The notes beneath the pieces were generated by a model. It saw only the letters and a program-made list of their open reading frames with translations, searched no databases and was not told the DNA's origin. Of a DNA stretch of 64,000 nt, positions 44,253 through 53,477 are shown one piece after another (the stretch's first letter is position 1; each line of letters starts with the position of its first letter). Made by a program: the position numbers and the translations under genes. The DNA is from Comamonadaceae bacterium PBBC1 (GTDB lineage: Bacteria; Pseudomonadota; Gammaproteobacteria; Burkholderiales; Burkholderiaceae_C). The stretch lies in assembly GCA_002256145.1 (NCBI GenBank), contig NKIP01000004.1, positions 1 to 64,000 on the forward strand. Direction: 5' to 3'.

Positions 44253-47162
44253 ATGCTGATGTCCACCCTCAAGCCCTTGGGCGAACTCGAAAACCCGTCC
44301 GAATTCATCGCCCGCCACATTGGCATCAGCGCTGCCGACGAACAGCACATGCTCAGCGTGATCGGCGAGGCCTCGCGCAGCGCCCTGATCGAGTCCATCG
44401 TGCCGCGCAGCATCGCCCGCGCCCAGGCCATGGACTTGCCCGCCCCGGTGACCGAGGCAGCGGCACTGGCCGAGCTCAAAAACATGGCGCAGCAAAACCA
44501 GTTGCTCAAGAGTTTCATCGGCCAAGGCTATTACGGCACACACACCCCCGGCGTGATCCTGCGCAACATTCTGGAAAACCCCGCTTGGTACACCGCCTAC
44601 ACGCCCTACCAGGCCGAAATTTCACAAGGCCGCATGGAAGCGCTGGTGAACTTCCAGACCATGGTGACCGACTTGACGGCCATGGACATCGCCAACGCCT
44701 CCATGCTCGACGAGGCCACGGCTGCCGCCGAGGCCATGACGCTGGCCATGCGCACCGTCAAAAGCAAGAGCCGGGTGTTTGTGGTGTCTCGCGCCTGCCA
44801 CCCACAAACCATTGAGGTGATCCAGACACGCGCCCAACCGCTGGGCATTGAAGTACTGGTGCCGCAGAGTGCAGACGCCTTCACCGCTGCGTTGAACGCC
44901 GAGCACTTTGCCGCGCTGGTGCAGTACCCCTGCAGCACCGGACTGGTGGAAGACCTCAGTGGCTACGCAGCCCAAAGCCACGCGCAATCCGCCGCCCTCA
45001 TCGTGGCCGCTGACCTGCTGGCCCTCACCCTGCTCAAGCCCCCAGGTGAGATGGGTGCCGACATCGTGGTGGGCACCACGCAGCGCTTTGGCATGCCCAT
45101 GGGCGCAGGGGGGCCGCACGCCGCCTTCATGGCCTGCCGGGACGCCTACAAACGCTCGCTGCCCGGCCGCTTGGTCGGCGTGAGTGTGGATGTGCACGGC
45201 AAACCCGCTTACCGCCTGGCCCTGCAAACCCGCGAGCAGCACATCCGCCGCGAAAAAGCCACGAGCAACATCTGCACTGCGCAGGTGCTGCCCGCTGTGG
45301 TGGCCAGCATGTACGCCGTGTACCACGGCCCCGAAGGTTTGAAGCGCATTGCCCGCCGCGTGGCAAGCTACACCGCGATCTTTGCGCAAGGTCTGCAGAG
45401 CCTGGGCTTCAAGCTGCGCAAAGAAACCGCCTTTGACACCGTGTGGATCGCCATCGGCGAGTCGTCGGCCTCGCTCATCGAACGGGCCCGGCAAGCGGGC
45501 ATGAACCTGCGCAAGGCTTGCGACAAGAGCGTGTCGATCTCGCTGGACGAGACCACCACGCGCGAGGACATCCAAGCCCTGTGGCAAGTGTTCGCCAGCG
45601 AGTCAGCCACCCAAGGTCAGGCCCTGCCCAGCTTCGATGCGTTTGAAAAAGGCGTCGAGCCCTTGATCCCGACCGAGCTGCGCCGCACCAGCACCTTCCT
45701 CACGCACCCGGTGTTCAACCGCTACCACTCCGAAACCGGCATGCTGCGCTACATTCGCCAGCTGTCGGACAAAGACCTCGCGCTGGACCGCAGCATGATC
45801 CCGCTGGGCAGCTGCACCATGAAGCTCAATGCGACCAGCGAGATGATCCCCATCACCTGGCCCGAATTTGCCAACGTGCACCCCTTTGCCCCCGCCGACC
45901 AACTGGCAGGCTACCAACTGCTGGACCAACAACTGCGCGACTGGCTGTGCCAGGCCACCGGCTACAAAGGCATCAGCCTGCAGCCCAACGCCGGTTCGCA
46001 AGGCGAGTACGCCGGTCTTTTGGTCATTCAGGCCTACCACCGCGCCCAAGGCCAGGGCCACCGCAACATCTGCCTGATCCCGTCGAGTGCCCACGGCACC
46101 AACCCCGCCAGCGCCCAGATGGTCGGCATGACCGTGGTCGTGACCAAGTGCGATGAAAACGGCAACGTGGACATGGCCGACCTGCAGGCCAAGTGCGAGC
46201 AGCACAGCACCAACCTGGCCGCTGTGATGATCACCTACCCCAGCACGCATGGCGTGTTCGAGACCCAAGTCAAAGCCCTGTGCGAACTGGTGCACCAGCA
46301 CGGCGGTCGTGTGTACGTGGACGGCGCCAACATGAACGCCCTGGTGGGCGTGGCCGCCCCCGGCGAGTTTGGCGGCGACGTGAGCCACCTGAACCTGCAC
46401 AAGACCTTCTGCATCCCCCACGGCGGTGGCGGCCCCGGTGTCGGCCCCGTTTGCGTGGTGCAAGACCTGGTGCCCTACCTGCCCGGCCACGCCACAGGCG
46501 GTGTGCCGGTCAACGGTGTAGGCGCGGTCAGCGCAGCGCCGCTGGGCAATGCCGCCGTGCTGCCCATCAGCTGGATGTACTGCCGCATGATGGGCGCCGA
46601 GGGCCTGAAGCACGCGACCGAGTCGGCCATTTTGGCGGCCAACTACATCAGCAAGCGCCTGGCCCCCCACTACCCCACGCTGTACGCCAGTGACAACGGC
46701 CATGTGGCCCACGAGTGCATCCTCGACCTGCGCCACTTCAAGGAAAGCTGCGGCGTGATGGCCGAAGACGTGGCCAAGCGATTGATGGACTATGGCTTTC
46801 ACGCGCCCACGCTGAGCTTTCCAGTGGCCAACACCCTGATGGTCGAGCCCACCGAAAGCGAAACGCTCGAAGAAATTGACCGTTTCATCGACGCCATGAT
46901 CGCCATCCGCGAAGAGATCCGCCAAGTCGAAACCGGCACATGGCCACAAGACAACAACCCGCTGAAACACGCACCACACACCGCAGACAGCCTGCTCGGC
47001 AGCGAATGGGCCCGTCCCTACAGCCGCGAAGTCGGTGCCGCCCAAGCCCAGCGCGTGCCGGGCAGCGTGAAGTACTGGCCCCAGGTGGGTCGGGTTGACA
47101 ACGTCTACGGTGACCGCAACCTGTTTTGCAGCTGCATCCCACTGAGCGACTACGAAGCCTGA
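44253..47162 (+). CDS. gcvP: glycine dehydrogenase (decarboxylating), glycine cleavage P protein
   Basis: The 969-residue homodimeric-type P protein decarboxylates glycine with pyridoxal phosphate and loads the residue on GcvH lipoate. Seen are [26 protein letters not shown], and the PLP Lys in [17 protein letters not shown]. Length is standard. The first ATG at 44253 has CGGAG 7 bases upstream; an in-frame ATG at 44259 is less well placed. Confidence 0.97.
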   Translation: MLMSTLKPLGELENPSEFIARHIGISAADEQHMLSVIGEASRSALIESIVPRSIARAQAMDLPAPVTEAAALAELKNMAQQNQLLKSFIGQGYYGTHTPGVILRNILENPAWYTAYTPYQAEISQGRMEALVNFQTMVTDLTAMDIANASMLDEATAAAEAMTLAMRTVKSKSRVFVVSRACHPQTIEVIQTRAQPLGIEVLVPQSADAFTAALNAEHFAALVQYPCSTGLVEDLSGYAAQSHAQSAALIVAADLLALTLLKPPGEMGADIVVGTTQRFGMPMGAGGPHAAFMACRDAYKRSLPGRLVGVSVDVHGKPAYRLALQTREQHIRREKATSNICTAQVLPAVVASMYAVYHGPEGLKRIARRVASYTAIFAQGLQSLGFKLRKETAFDTVWIAIGESSASLIERARQAGMNLRKACDKSVSISLDETTTREDIQALWQVFASESATQGQALPSFDAFEKGVEPLIPTELRRTSTFLTHPVFNRYHSETGMLRYIRQLSDKDLALDRSMIPLGSCTMKLNATSEMIPITWPEFANVHPFAPADQLAGYQLLDQQLRDWLCQATGYKGISLQPNAGSQGEYAGLLVIQAYHRAQGQGHRNICLIPSSAHGTNPASAQMVGMTVVVTKCDENGNVDMADLQAKCEQHSTNLAAVMITYPSTHGVFETQVKALCELVHQHGGRVYVDGANMNALVGVAAPGEFGGDVSHLNLHKTFCIPHGGGGPGVGPVCVVQDLVPYLPGHATGGVPVNGVGAVSAAPLGNAAVLPISWMYCRMMGAEGLKHATESAILAANYISKRLAPHYPTLYASDNGHVAHECILDLRHFKESCGVMAEDVAKRLMDYGFHAPTLSFPVANTLMVEPTESETLEEIDRFIDAMIAIREEIRQVETGTWPQDNNPLKHAPHTADSLLGSEWARPYSREVGAAQAQRVPGSVKYWPQVGRVDNVYGDRNLFCSCIPLSDYEA

Positions 47163-47223
47163 TCGGGCATTCGATCGATCGAAAACTTCACTCAAAACAG
47201 GACCCGTCAACTACAATCAATTT

Positions 47224-47428
47224 TCGCGTCGGGAGAGCCTGCACAGCGGTGATAAATCCCGTGCAGCGCCGAAGGAGCAACCACCCCGGAAACTCTCAGG
47301 CCAAAGGACCGATGCGAAACGGCGTTCAAAGCGCCACACACTCTGAAGAGCGACCCCGGTTCGTCACCCGGGTCCACCGCAGGAGCAAGCCTCATACGAG
47401 GTGAATCTCTCAGGTTTCAAACAGAGGG
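47224..47428 (+). promoter_or_regulatory. second tandem glycine riboswitch, before the D-amino-acid dehydrogenase gene
   Basis: Aptamer 1 (about 47224-47317: TCGGGAGAGCCTG ... GCCGAAGGAGCAA ... CTCTCAGGCCAAAGGACCGA) and aptamer 2 (about 47338-47428: CTCTGAAGAGCGACC ... CGCAGGAGCAA ... CTCTCAGGTTTCAAACAGAG) repeat the glycine riboswitch pattern. Most of the 334-base gap between gcvP and the next gene is this element. Confidence 0.93.
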
Positions 47429-47476
47429 GGTCATGCCGCGCACATTCGGTGCGCAGCGTGTCCCACTGTTTGAGAC
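47414..47476 (+). promoter_or_regulatory. expression platform of the second glycine riboswitch
   Basis: GTTTCAAACAG (47414) can pair with CTGTTTGAGAC (47466), enclosing GCGCAC/GTGCGC (47438-47454). No T run follows, and the GAGAGAAG ribosome site lies about 10 bases downstream, so translational control is more likely than termination. Confidence 0.5.
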
Positions 47477-47496
47477 GTTGAAATGAGAGAAGCTTC

Positions 47497-48756
47497 ATGA
47501 AAAAGCACATGGTCATCATTGGCGGCGGCATCACTGGCGTCACCTCCGCGTATGCCTTGGTTCAACAGGGTTTTGAAGTCACCCTGATCGAAAAAAACCG
47601 CTACCCCGGCATGGAAACCTCCTATGCCAATGGGGGTCAACTCTCGGCATCCAACGCCGAAGTCTGGACCCACCCGTCCACCATCATCAAGGGCCTGAAG
47701 TGGATGTTCAAGAGCGACGCACCCCTGCTCATGAACCCCGCGCCCACCTGGCACAAACTCAGCTGGATGGCCGAATTTGTGGCGGCCATTCCCAAATACA
47801 AAGACAACACCATCGCCACGGCTCGGCTGGCCATTGAATCGCGCGAGCACCACTTTGCCTGGGCCCAGGCCGAGGGCATTGACTTTGACCACAAACGCGA
47901 AGGCATCTTGCACATCTACCGCGACAAAAAGGGCTTTGACCACGCCGGTGAAGTCTCCAAGCTGCTGGCCCAAGGCGGCCTGCCACGCCGCGCCGTGACG
48001 CCCGACGAAATGAAAGCCATTGAGCCCACGTTGCAGGGTCAGTACTACGGCGGCTATTTCACCGAAAGCGACTCGACGGGCGATATCCACAAATTCACCT
48101 TCGGCCTGGCCAAAGCTTGCGAACGCCTGGGGGTGAAAATCCTCAATGAGCACGAGGTCCTGAGCGTCGCTGCGAATGGGCAAAGCGCTTTTGTCCAAGT
48201 GCGACATGCCGGAGAAACGGACTCACTCACCTTCGACGGCATCGTGATCTGCGCAGGTGTCCATGGCCGCCGCCTGGCCGCACAGTTGGGTGACCGCCTG
48301 AACGTTTACCCCGTCAAAGGCTACTCCATCACTGTGAATTTGCCCGATGGTGCCAGCCAGGCGGCAGCGCCCCAGGTGAGTTTGCTGGACGACGAGACCA
48401 AGCTGGTCACCAGCCGCTTGGGCGATGACCGTTTTCGCGTGGCGGGCACAGCCGAGTTCAACGGCATCAACCTGGACATCCGTGCAGACCGTATCCAGCC
48501 CTTGATTCAATGGGTCAACCAGTGCTTTCCGGACATCGACACCCGCAAGGTTGTGCCCTGGGCCGGTCTGCGCCCCATGATGCCCAACATGCTGCCGCGT
48601 GTGGGCGCTGGCAAGAAGGCCAACGTGTTCTACAACACCGGTCACGGGCACTTGGGCTGGACCTTGTCCGCCATCACAGCCCACCAGCTGGCCGGGCATG
48701 TGATGCAGGGCATGAAGGACAATGTGCGCTCCTTCAACACGCCTGCCACCGCCTGA
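47497..48756 (+). CDS. dadA: D-amino acid dehydrogenase (DadA-type FAD oxidase)
   Basis: The 419-residue FAD enzyme of the DAO family starts IIGGGITGVTSAYALVQQG and has the DadA-type YANGGQLSASNAEVWTHP and PWAGLRPMMPN segments. It oxidises D-amino acids to keto acids, passing electrons to the respiratory chain. Control by a glycine riboswitch suggests that glycine itself, or an amino acid linked to glycine, is its relevant substrate. GAGAGAAG lies before the ATG. Confidence 0.92.
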   Translation: MKKHMVIIGGGITGVTSAYALVQQGFEVTLIEKNRYPGMETSYANGGQLSASNAEVWTHPSTIIKGLKWMFKSDAPLLMNPAPTWHKLSWMAEFVAAIPKYKDNTIATARLAIESREHHFAWAQAEGIDFDHKREGILHIYRDKKGFDHAGEVSKLLAQGGLPRRAVTPDEMKAIEPTLQGQYYGGYFTESDSTGDIHKFTFGLAKACERLGVKILNEHEVLSVAANGQSAFVQVRHAGETDSLTFDGIVICAGVHGRRLAAQLGDRLNVYPVKGYSITVNLPDGASQAAAPQVSLLDDETKLVTSRLGDDRFRVAGTAEFNGINLDIRADRIQPLIQWVNQCFPDIDTRKVVPWAGLRPMMPNMLPRVGAGKKANVFYNTGHGHLGWTLSAITAHQLAGHVMQGMKDNVRSFNTPATA

Positions 48757-48758
48757 CC

Positions 48759-49241
48759 ATGCCGCTTCACATCCTGCCCGTTGATTACCAAAACCCCGCC
48801 CACCGCAACGCGCTGGTGATGCTTTTGGACGCTTATGCCCAAGACCCCATGGGCGGCGGCGAAGCACTGGCGCAGGATGTGAAAGCGCGCCTGTGCGATG
48901 ACCTGGCCGCTCGCACCGATGCGGCCAGCTTCATCGCCTGGCTGGACGATGCGCCCGTGGGTCTGGTCAACTGCATCGAGGGCTATTCGACCTTCAAGGC
49001 ACAGCCCTTGATGAACATCCACGACATCGCCGTGCTACCGGGTCACCGGGGCGCGGGGGTGGGTCAGGCTTTGCTGGCAGCTGCAGAGCAACACGCCAAG
49101 GACCGTGGCTGCTGCAAGCTCACGCTGGAAGTGTTGACCGGCAACGCGCGGGCCTTGAAGAGTTACCTGGGTTTTGGCTTTGAGCCCTATGCCTTGGACC
49201 CGGCAGCAGGCCAGGCCAGCTTCATGCAGAAGTGGCTTTAG
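48759..49241 (+). CDS. GNAT-family N-acetyltransferase
   Basis: A 160-residue acetyltransferase with INIHDIAVLPGHRGAGVG-type motif A (IAVLPGHRGAGVGQALL) for acetyl-CoA and a motif B with YLGFGFEPY. It starts 2 bases after the dadA stop, so it is probably co-expressed under the glycine riboswitch; its substrate is unknown, small amines or amino acids being usual. Its 3' end overlaps the convergent J-domain gene by 20 bases. Confidence 0.87.
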   Translation: MPLHILPVDYQNPAHRNALVMLLDAYAQDPMGGGEALAQDVKARLCDDLAARTDAASFIAWLDDAPVGLVNCIEGYSTFKAQPLMNIHDIAVLPGHRGAGVGQALLAAAEQHAKDRGCCKLTLEVLTGNARALKSYLGFGFEPYALDPAAGQASFMQKWL

Positions 49242-50382
49242 CCAGCTGCCACTGCTCTTTGAGCCAGCGCTTGAGTTCGGCATCGTTCTGAATGCGGCGT
49301 AAATCGGCCGCAAGGCTGTCGGCGCTGTGGCGCTGGTCGGCCTGAATGCGCTGCAGGGCTTGCGTCATCACCACCTCGTCGGCCTCGGCCCGCACCGGCA
49401 CGCACAACTCGCGGCTCAGGCGGCTTTGCAATTCGTCCAGATCGTCCTCCAAAGCCGTCACCTGTTCTTTGAGCAACGAAGCCATGGCCATCAGCTGGGC
49501 ATCGGCCATGCGGGCGGAGTTTTGCGGGTTGACCTTCGTCACCTGCATTTGCAGACGCAGCAAGGTGCTCAGGTCGTTTTTTTCATAAGCGGCGTTGACT
49601 TCGCTCATCAGCGCAGTTTTACGCAAGCGCTCTTGTTCGTCGGGCTCGCGGTCAGGGTGCAAGGCGCTGGCCAACTGCCTGAACACCGTGCGGATGGCGC
49701 TTTTCGCGTCCACCTCGCGCAGCAAGGCAGGCGGCACTTCGCCTTTTTCGGCCGCAGCGCTTTTCTTGTGGGCTTGTTTTTGGGCTTTTTTTGCAGCACG
49801 CTTGGCCGCCTTGCGCTGCTCGTCGGCCTCTTGCTGGCGTTGCCACTGGCGCATGCCCGCTTGCATCATCTCTTCGGGCGTTTGGTATTGGCCAGGTTTT
49901 TCAATGGGCTGGCCCAGCGCTTCTTCGATGCGTTCACGCAAGCGCTGCGCCGCCTCGGCCTGTTCTTCGGCCGCTTCCTGGGTCTCTTCATCGCTCACGT
50001 ACAAATCGGCCAGGGCCTGAATTTGCGGGTCGGCACTGGCGGCCAATTGGTCGATCAAACCGCGCACCAGTCCCCGCGCCATGCGTTGCTGACGGTCGGT
50101 GAAATCTGCCGTTTGCAGGCGTTCGTGCACAAAGAGCAGCAGGCTTTTGCGGTGGGTCTGCGCCAGCTGCACCGATTCGCGCAGGGCCTGAATGTGCGCA
50201 TAACGGTGCCGGTCCGACCACGCCTGCAGCCGCTCGATATGGCCCGAAAGCTGCTCGATGCGGGCCAGCAAGGCGTTGAAGCGCTGCTGCGCCGGCGTGA
50301 GCGGGGCTTGGTCGCTGGGCTGAACCATCAAGGCGGACAGGGAGATGGCAACGCCTTGAGGCGCTTCGAGCGAGGAGTGCAT
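49222..50382 (-). CDS. J-domain-containing molecular chaperone-like protein
   Basis: The protein (386 residues from ATG 50382, or 368 from ATG 50328; neither has a clear ribosome site) is rich in Gln, Ala and charged residues, with a long coiled-coil N-half and a Lys/Ala stretch (AAKRAAKKAQKQAHKKSAAA). A J-domain-like part with LASALHPDREPDEQERLRK and MSEVNAAYEKNDLSTLL follows, the HPD motif being what activates DnaK. Placement of the J region in the second half is unusual. The client is unknown. Confidence 0.75.
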   Translation of the reverse strand: MHSSLEAPQGVAISLSALMVQPSDQAPLTPAQQRFNALLARIEQLSGHIERLQAWSDRHRYAHIQALRESVQLAQTHRKSLLLFVHERLQTADFTDRQQRMARGLVRGLIDQLAASADPQIQALADLYVSDEETQEAAEEQAEAAQRLRERIEEALGQPIEKPGQYQTPEEMMQAGMRQWQRQQEADEQRKAAKRAAKKAQKQAHKKSAAAEKGEVPPALLREVDAKSAIRTVFRQLASALHPDREPDEQERLRKTALMSEVNAAYEKNDLSTLLRLQMQVTKVNPQNSARMADAQLMAMASLLKEQVTALEDDLDELQSRLSRELCVPVRAEADEVVMTQALQRIQADQRHSADSLAADLRRIQNDAELKRWLKEQWQLAKATSA

Positions 50383-50529
50383 TTGAAACAACAGAGCTAA
50401 AACTTGAGAGCTCTTGGATGTTAACCCCCAAAAACCGCTGATTCTTGCGAGAGGCGGCCCCCGCAATCGAAGGCTCAAGTGGCTTGCTCAGTCGATAATC
50501 CCCACTCCGCTTAGAAAACCCTCCGCCTG

Positions 50530-52455
50530 ATGCCCAGCAACACCCCGTTCAAAGTGCTCAGCCTCATCCCGCCGATGACGCAGCTCAACACGCCCTACCC
50601 GTCCACGGCCTACTTGACGGGTTTTTTGCGTTCGCGGGGTTTTGATGCGGCACAAGTTGACTTGGCGCTGGCCACCGTGCTGGCCTTGCTGAACAAAAAG
50701 GGGCTGAACGATCTGCGCGACGTGGCACTGGCTTTGCCTGTCGAAGAGCGCTCGGGTCCGGTGAACTTTTTCCTCGACCACTTCAACGACTACGCGGTCA
50801 GCATCGACCCGGTGATCGCCTTTTTGCAGGGCCGCGACAGCACGCTGAGCCACCGCATCGCAGGCCGGGGCTTTTTGCCCGAAGGCCCGCGCTTTGCAGC
50901 ACTCGACGCTTATGAGGACGATGGTACGGGCGACCCCATTGGCTGGGCTTTTGGCGCTTTGGGCCAGACCGACCGCGCCCGGCACCTGGCCACGCTGTAC
51001 CTGAACGATGTGGCCGATGTGCTGCGCGACGCCGTGGACGAAGGCTTTGAGTTCGTGCGCTACGCCGAACGCTTAGCCGCCAGCCAGCCCAGCTTTGACG
51101 CGCTGGCCGAAGCACTGGCCGAGCCACCCAATTTGATCGACAGCACGCTGGAGCGTTTGGCCTTGCAGGCCGTTGAGCGCCACCAGCCCACGCTGGTGCT
51201 GCTGTCGGTGCCCTTCCCCGGTTCGGTCTATGCGGCGTTTCGCATCGCCCAGTGCATCAAGCGCTCGCACCCTCACATTCGCATCGCTTTGGGCGGTGGC
51301 TTTGTGAACACCGAGTTGCGTGAGCTCAAAGACGCCCGCGTCTTTGAGCATGTGGATTTCGTGACGCTCGACGGCGGCGAGCGCCCGCTGCTGAGCCTGA
51401 TCGAGCACCTCAAAGGTCAGCGCAGCTTGCAAAGATTGCAGCGCACCTTCATCTGCAATGACGCAGGCCAGGTGCAATACATCAACTTGGCTGAGCCCGA
51501 CGTGCCGTTTGAAGACGTGGGCACACCCACCTGGGACGGCCTGCCGCTGCACCAGTACTTGTCGCTGCTGGACATGCTCAACCCCATGAACCGGCTATGG
51601 AGCGACGGGCGCTGGAACAAGCTCACCGTGGCGCACGGCTGCTACTGGAAGAAATGCAGCTTTTGCGACGTGAGCCTGGACTACATCAGCCGCTACGAAA
51701 CCGCGCAGGCCAGCACGCTGGTGGACCGCATCGAGCAGATCGTGGCCGAAACGGGCCAAACCGGCTTTCACTTTGTGGACGAAGCCGCGCCGCCCAAAGC
51801 CCTCAAGGCCTTGGCCGAAGAACTGCTGCGCCGTGGCGTGCAAATCTCGTGGTGGGGCAACATCCGTTTTGAGAAAACCTTCACGCCCGAGCTGTGCGAC
51901 TTGCTGGCGCAAAGCGGGTGCATTGCCATGTCCGGTGGGCTCGAAGTCGCATCCGACCGTTTGCTTGCCCTGATGAAAAAAGGCGTCTCGGTCGAGCAGG
52001 TGGCGCAAGTGACCAAAGGCTTTGCCGACGCGGGCGTGCTGGTGCACGCCTACCTGATGTACGGTTTTCCCACACAAACCGTGCAGGACACGGTGGACGC
52101 GCTCGAATACGTGCGCCAGCTGTTTGAAAACGGCTGCATCCACAGCGGCTTTTTTCACCGCTTTGTCTGCACCGTGCATTCGCCCGTAGGACAAAACCCC
52201 GAGGCTTACGGCGTGACACTGCTGCCCCTGCCCGAGGGCACCTTTGCCAAAAACGACGTGGGCTTTGTCGACCCCACCCGCATGCCCCCCGGTGTGGACC
52301 ACGACCTGCTGGGCCAAGGCCTGAAAAAAGCCATTTACAACTTCATGCACGGCGTGGGGGTGGACAACGATGTGCGCCAGTGGTTTGAACTGCCCAAGGG
52401 CCAGTGCCCCAAAACCACCGTGCCGCGCCACAAAATCGCCCGGGCGCTGGGCTGA
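50530..52455 (+). CDS. B12-binding-domain radical SAM protein
   Basis: The 641-residue protein begins with LIPPMTQLNTPYPSTAYL and a cobalamin-binding-like domain (LGGGFVNTELRELKD around residues 255-270), then a radical SAM domain with GCYWKKCSFCD. The cluster Cys spacing is CX4CX2C rather than the canonical CX3CX2C. FHFVDEAAPPKAL and SGGLEVASDRLL are typical of this class. The reaction is unknown. It stands alone between two minus-strand genes. Confidence 0.88.
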   Translation: MPSNTPFKVLSLIPPMTQLNTPYPSTAYLTGFLRSRGFDAAQVDLALATVLALLNKKGLNDLRDVALALPVEERSGPVNFFLDHFNDYAVSIDPVIAFLQGRDSTLSHRIAGRGFLPEGPRFAALDAYEDDGTGDPIGWAFGALGQTDRARHLATLYLNDVADVLRDAVDEGFEFVRYAERLAASQPSFDALAEALAEPPNLIDSTLERLALQAVERHQPTLVLLSVPFPGSVYAAFRIAQCIKRSHPHIRIALGGGFVNTELRELKDARVFEHVDFVTLDGGERPLLSLIEHLKGQRSLQRLQRTFICNDAGQVQYINLAEPDVPFEDVGTPTWDGLPLHQYLSLLDMLNPMNRLWSDGRWNKLTVAHGCYWKKCSFCDVSLDYISRYETAQASTLVDRIEQIVAETGQTGFHFVDEAAPPKALKALAEELLRRGVQISWWGNIRFEKTFTPELCDLLAQSGCIAMSGGLEVASDRLLALMKKGVSVEQVAQVTKGFADAGVLVHAYLMYGFPTQTVQDTVDALEYVRQLFENGCIHSGFFHRFVCTVHSPVGQNPEAYGVTLLPLPEGTFAKNDVGFVDPTRMPPGVDHDLLGQGLKKAIYNFMHGVGVDNDVRQWFELPKGQCPKTTVPRHKIARALG

Positions 52456-52636
52456 TCTGAAGGGCATCGACCTGCAAGACGAAACAAACAGGCCCACATT
52501 GGGGCGCCTGCTTAAACATTGAGCACACCCCGCCAGACCAACAGGGGCGCGGGTTTCAAGGCTTGTTCATGGGCTTATCCACAGCTTGACGCACAGTTAC
52601 CGGGGGTAAACCCGAACCCATGCACAGAGCGTGGCT

Positions 52637-53269
52637 TCAACGGCTGATGGCCATCAAAGCAGCAAAGCCCACAAACACGCCCCCTGTGACGCGGTTGAAA
52701 TTTTGGATGACGTGGGTTTGCTGCAAATAGCGTGACAGCTTGTGGCCACTGAGGGCGTAAATCAGGTACCAACTGACTTCGATGACGCTGAAAGTGGCCA
52801 TCAAAACCCCAAATTGCACCAAGGCGGGCCGATCAGGATGGATGAATTGGGGAAAAAAGGCCGCGCAAAACACGATCGCCTTGGGGTTGCTGGCCGCCAC
52901 GGCCAGGCCTTGGCGGAAAAATGAAGCGCCGCTGCGCGTGGGCTCGTCGGCAATGGCAGGGCCTGCTTCAGGGCGGCGCACGGTCGATGCCCACAATTTG
53001 TAGCCCAAATACGCCAAATAGGCCGCCCCCAGATAACGCAGCGCATCAAACACCATCGGAAAGTGGGTGAGCAAAGCGCCTAAACCTGCCGCCGAAAGAC
53101 TCATCATGCACAGCAAAGCGCTCATGCAACCGGCCATGGTCAAGACAGCCGCACGCCAGCCCGATCTGGCCCCATGGCTCATGACCAAGAGCATATTGGG
53201 TCCGGGTGTGGCCGACACCACAAAAGTCATCACGACAAAAAGCCACCAAGTTTGAAACGTCACATCCAT
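52637..53269 (-). CDS. LysE-family translocator
   Basis: A 210-residue membrane exporter with about six segments and the LysE signature SATPGPNMLLVMSHGARSG near the N-terminus. RhtB/LysE proteins export amino acids or derivatives. The 180-base gap to the radical SAM gene has a single DnaA-box-like TTATCCACA (52575-52583) and nothing else I can name; the 208 bases on the other side, shared with the kinase gene, are a divergent promoter region. Confidence 0.9.
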   Translation of the reverse strand: MDVTFQTWWLFVVMTFVVSATPGPNMLLVMSHGARSGWRAAVLTMAGCMSALLCMMSLSAAGLGALLTHFPMVFDALRYLGAAYLAYLGYKLWASTVRRPEAGPAIADEPTRSGASFFRQGLAVAASNPKAIVFCAAFFPQFIHPDRPALVQFGVLMATFSVIEVSWYLIYALSGHKLSRYLQQTHVIQNFNRVTGGVFVGFAALMAISR

Positions 53270-53477
53270 CCCTTTGTTTGTTGTTTGGAAATTCAGGGCT
53301 CGATTGTGGCGGTTCAGCCTTGGGCATCAGAGCCTAGGCGCCTGGTGCGTCGCCTGCTGTGTTCTCAATAAGCACCCACAGGCCAAACCGTCAAGGGGGC
53401 TGCTCGGGGCGGGCTTTTGAATGCGGTTATTTCATGTAGCATTTGGTATTCAAAAAAATTATCAGAAAACACCTGCC

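Noticed and set aside
45603-47210. Long antisense frame opposite gcvP (535 codons)
   Set aside because: His/Gly/Val-rich composition without domains; it arises from the codon bias of gcvP on the other strand.
52575-52583. DnaA-box-like TTATCCACA considered as part of a replication origin
   Set aside because: A single box with no cluster, no AT-rich unwinding region and no dnaA, dnaN or gidA genes nearby.
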